NCBI GenBank assembly: GCA_032718475.1
Contig: JAUCBJ010003976.1
Span: forward strand, 1 to 31,314
DNA from: Nemertoderma westbladi
Lineage: Eukaryota; Xenacoelomorpha; Nemertodermatida; Nemertodermatidae
Direction: 5' to 3'
Length of the DNA stretch: 31,314 nt
Below, one piece after another: positions 29,124 to 31,314 of the stretch (the stretch's first letter is position 1; each line of letters starts with the position of its first letter). The notes beneath the pieces were generated by a model. The model had not been told where the DNA came from. It saw only the letters and a list, made by a program, of their open reading frames with translations, and did not search any database. The position numbers and the translations under genes were made by a program.

Positions 29124-30393
29124 CGCTGTAAACAAAATCTGTAAACTATGTAGTGTGTTGTGCTTTCTCTTATTTGTATCTGTGCTAGTCTTTTTGGAAT
29201 TATAGTTACTGTAGGTTCTTGTAAAACTCTCAGAGTATAATATTAATTGTAATTTTGCTTTATATGATATTATTGTTAAAGCCGTTTCATTGTACTAAAC
29301 GGGGGTCTGGGGTTTGGGAGCGGCAGCTCCCAATAAAAAATAACAAAATGAAGATAAAAAAGTAGGCCTACTTTAAAAATATTTTCCCTGATTTTTTATT
29401 CTGTTTTTTCCAGACATTTTCCCAAGGAAACCGTCTTTTCTCACAGACACCGGGTAGCACCGGTAACGAAATTGTAAAAAAAAATGCCCTAAAATTCAAC
29501 TGGACCACCACAATGAACCGCTAGTTATCCTATATCGTATTACAATACCAGTACTATGAATGGTAGCCGTAGCACTTCATTACTGTATTTGGAATTTCTG
29601 GTATTAATGATTTTGAACATGTCTAAAATTATTTTTAATGTTTCCGTGTATGTATTTCTAATGTTAATTTATTCATTGAACCACTATTTTCGTTGGGAAA
29701 AGTTAACCCTAATGTTCAAAATACAATTGCTACAATCCATATAGTTATAATATAATATGATGATGTTATTGGTAACTTTATATGACGGGTGATAAATTTT
29801 CTATTTTATTTCGTGCTCAAGTCGTAATCTACTGTAGCGCTTGATAAGATTACAAATTTGAATTAAATGGTTTTATTGCATAAACAGAAATGAGGAATAC
29901 CATTTTTGAACTTTTTGGATAAATTTTTCCGACGTAACTGTGTTTTAGTGTAGACCTACAGTATTTACGCGTTTAGATCTGATGTGTATATATCTATGTA
30001 ACGTAGAGCGTGATAATATGTTTGTTGATATGTTGTTTATATTAAAAACATTAAGAATCTCTGTATTAATTTGTTTACATATGTCATGGGGGGGGGGGGG
30101 GGTTGCAACAAAGAGTATCAAACCAAACACAAGTGCATAGCATATAGTACATCACTCACTATGATGTGCTTGCACATATCATCGGTTACATATAAAGCAC
30201 GTTTATATATCCTGTAATACTTGTCAGTCACATAGCAACAACTTGGTAAACATTATAAACTTGCAATGTCCTTTTTATGAGATTGGAAAATTTGTTAAGT
30301 ACTTTACTCACCCTTGGCACCAGCGTTGCTAAGCGTTCTAAGTCTTTCTAAGCAGACTTGTTTAGAACTTAGGAAATATAATAAGAATTTCAA
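29124..30393. other. Noncoding right part of the gag insertion
   Basis: No gene seen. A possible 3' tail of the retroelement fragment (gggagcggcagctcccaata, near 29318-29337) is followed by AT-rich DNA, a G-run at 30088-30102 and the right terminus. Confidence 0.5.
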
Positions 30394-30399
30394 CCCGGG

Positions 30400-30686
30400 T
30401 TGTTACATATAGTAGTACTAATTGATTTACACATTGCATCATATTCATCATGGTCTACAATACCAGTTAAATCAAGTGTTGAAAAATCAAATACAGAGCA
30501 CCTGCCACTCACAGAAGTGACTATACTAATCAAAAACCTCTTATGTAAGTCTAGAATTCTGTTCTCTCTTTCTATTTCCGCTTTGGTTTTCATCATTGTC
30601 ATATATTGGAAATCTTTTCCAGTTAATTTCAGGATTTCTGTTAACTTGCTTTCAGTTGGCTTTAGTATTAGGCCTGACTGAAACAC
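30400..30686 (-). pseudogene. Gypsy gag N-terminal segment
   Basis: A minus-strand frame of about 95 codons with TESKLTEILKLTGKDF, a charged helix (KTKAEIERENRILDLHKRFL) and a tail ending in CNNPG at the insertion site. The frame opens at GTG, so a start at an internal ATG (in the FQYMTMMK stretch) or further upstream is more likely. That it belongs to gag is inferred from orientation, position and the matching CCCGGG duplication. After removal of the insertion the two sides differ by one reading phase, so an additional small indel is needed. Confidence 0.55.
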
Positions 30687-30689
30687 TGT

Positions 30690-31303
30690 AGGCCTATACA
30701 GCCAGACAGCCTCCTGACAGCTGTAGGCCTACAAAGTAGAGATATAGGTAGACCTATCCTTTCAGTGTCTGCTTTTTTTTTTTTTTTTTTTTAAATCTCA
30801 TTCGGCCTCACGTTACTTAGAGGATTTATTAATAATTAACTGGCAATAATAACTGACAATAAACAATAATTATCCATGAAACATGGAATATATCTCCAAT
30901 CTTTGTGATACTGGGACACTGTAGTTGTAGTAGAGTAGGTGTAGTCACCGTTAATAGGCCAACACAGATTACCTTACAAAGATCAATAACTTACTGCATA
31001 CACACAGTTCTGCAGTTTATCCACGAAACATGGAATATCTCTCCAATCTGTACTGTCAGACTGTAGTAGGTAGTCACCGTTCACCGTTATTAGGCAAACA
31101 CAAATTACCTTCATTCAATTGAGAGTGAGCTGAGCTCAATTAATTCAGTAATTGATACCGGTAGCGCGGTAGGCCTACTTCAGTGCGTTTTCCGGTACAC
31201 CACCACAAACGCAAGGCCTATATAGTTACAGTGTTCAGTTTACTGATAATAAACACTAACCATTCACAGATTCACCATTCAGCCCTTGCAGTGACTGAAT
31301 GAA
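30690..31303 (-). other. Probable Gypsy leader with direct repeats
   Basis: No ORF. Two direct repeats lie at about 30874-30985 and 31019-31113, sharing gaaacatggaatat, tctccaatct, actgtagt, agtcaccgtt and a..cacaaattacctt-type blocks with indels. There is a T-run near 30773-30792 and three TAGGCCTA octamers. The position between the gag start and a possible primer-binding site suggests an untranslated leader. Confidence 0.45.
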
Positions 31304-31314
31304 TCAGGTCACCA
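31304..31314 (-). other. Possible tRNA primer-binding site at the window edge
   Basis: On the minus strand the window's last bases read TGGTGACCTGA. A TGG start followed by a tRNA acceptor-like complement is the usual form of an LTR retrotransposon primer-binding site, which lies directly after the 5' LTR. The LTR itself would be just outside the window, so this cannot be confirmed here. Confidence 0.35.

Larger units (their letters stand above)
27757..30393. mobile_element. 2.6-kb insertion in gag, flanked by CCCGGG
   Basis: cccggg occurs at 27751-27756 and 30394-30399, with the gag coding sequence continuing on both outer sides. The ends ttgagaatcgtatcatatt (27757 on) and, on the minus strand from 30393, ttgaaattcttattatatt match at 14 of 19 positions, suggesting degenerate TIRs with a 6-bp target duplication. 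The common letters tt beside the repeat leave a one- or two-base ambiguity. No transposase is seen. It carries a decayed retroelement fragment (28584-29123) and T-rich repeats. Confidence 0.6.
15516..31314 (-). mobile_element. Ty3/Gypsy LTR retrotransposon, nested and decayed
   Basis: Read on the minus strand from right to left: possible primer-binding site, leader, gag, protease, reverse transcriptase, RNase H, integrase, polypurine tract and 3' LTR. The PR-RT-RH-IN order is diagnostic of Ty3/Gypsy. Gag, protease and RT lie in one frame, so the parent had a single gag-pol ORF. The element is interrupted at 16531-22338 and 27757-30393; without these it is about 7.35 kb. It has several in-frame stops and frameshifts and cannot make a full polyprotein. 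No envelope gene is seen. The 5' LTR is presumably just outside the window. Confidence 0.85.

Noticed and set aside
30400-30681. Plus-strand 93-codon ORF opposite the gag N-terminus
   Set aside because: It is the antisense of the minus-strand gag segment, which fits the Gypsy orientation and charged-helix composition better.

Overview
This window reads as accessory, repeat-dominated DNA from an invertebrate metazoan, most likely a marine one. I see no host protein gene, tRNA or rRNA. Nearly all coding sequence belongs to mobile elements: a Ty3/Gypsy LTR retrotransposon, a non-LTR retrotransposon (LINE), Tc1/IS630-type transposase relics, a hAT-like element and a large terminal-inverted-repeat (TIR) transposon. 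The sequence is AT-rich and strongly enriched for the palindromic octamer TAGGCCTA (at least 15 copies), a bias I associate with some invertebrate deuterostome genomes. The species cannot be named from this evidence.

Layout. 1-414 holds no recognisable gene. 415-1768 is a minisatellite with several repeat types. 1769-3376 is noncoding with short repeats. 3385-4201 is a hAT-like non-autonomous element with an 8-bp target duplication. A segment of about 1.94 kb is tandemly duplicated: copy 1 is 3980-5136 plus 12845-13629, and copy 2 is 13630-15504. Both copies end in a fragment of a Tc1/IS630-family DDE transposase. Copy 1 is split by a 7.7-kb DNA transposon (5137-12838) with TIRs of about 1.26 kb and a 6-bp target duplication CTTATG. 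Copy 2 keeps the empty target site (14785-14790). The transposon's gene (9077-11634, + strand) belongs to a widespread but poorly characterised metazoan transposase-like family and is broken by two frameshifts.

From about 15516 to the right edge lies one Gypsy element on the minus strand: 3' LTR 15516-16012, polypurine tract, integrase C-terminus, integrase, RNase H, reverse transcriptase, protease, gag, leader and, at the last bases, a possible primer-binding site. It is interrupted twice. 16531-22338 is a TA-flanked element with Tc1-like TIRs that itself contains an inverted-repeat block with a 22-bp PstI-palindrome array (16718-17124) and a nearly intact LINE ORF (17950-21246, one stop codon). 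27757-30393 is an insertion inside gag flanked by CCCGGG, carrying decayed C-terminal retroelement coding sequence.

The nesting gives a relative history: Tc1-type relic and hAT insertion, then tandem duplication; later the 7.7-kb transposon entered copy 1 and Gypsy entered copy 2; then the TA-flanked element entered Gypsy, and the LINE ended up inside that. The genes do not form a host pathway; each set serves, or once served, copying of its own element.
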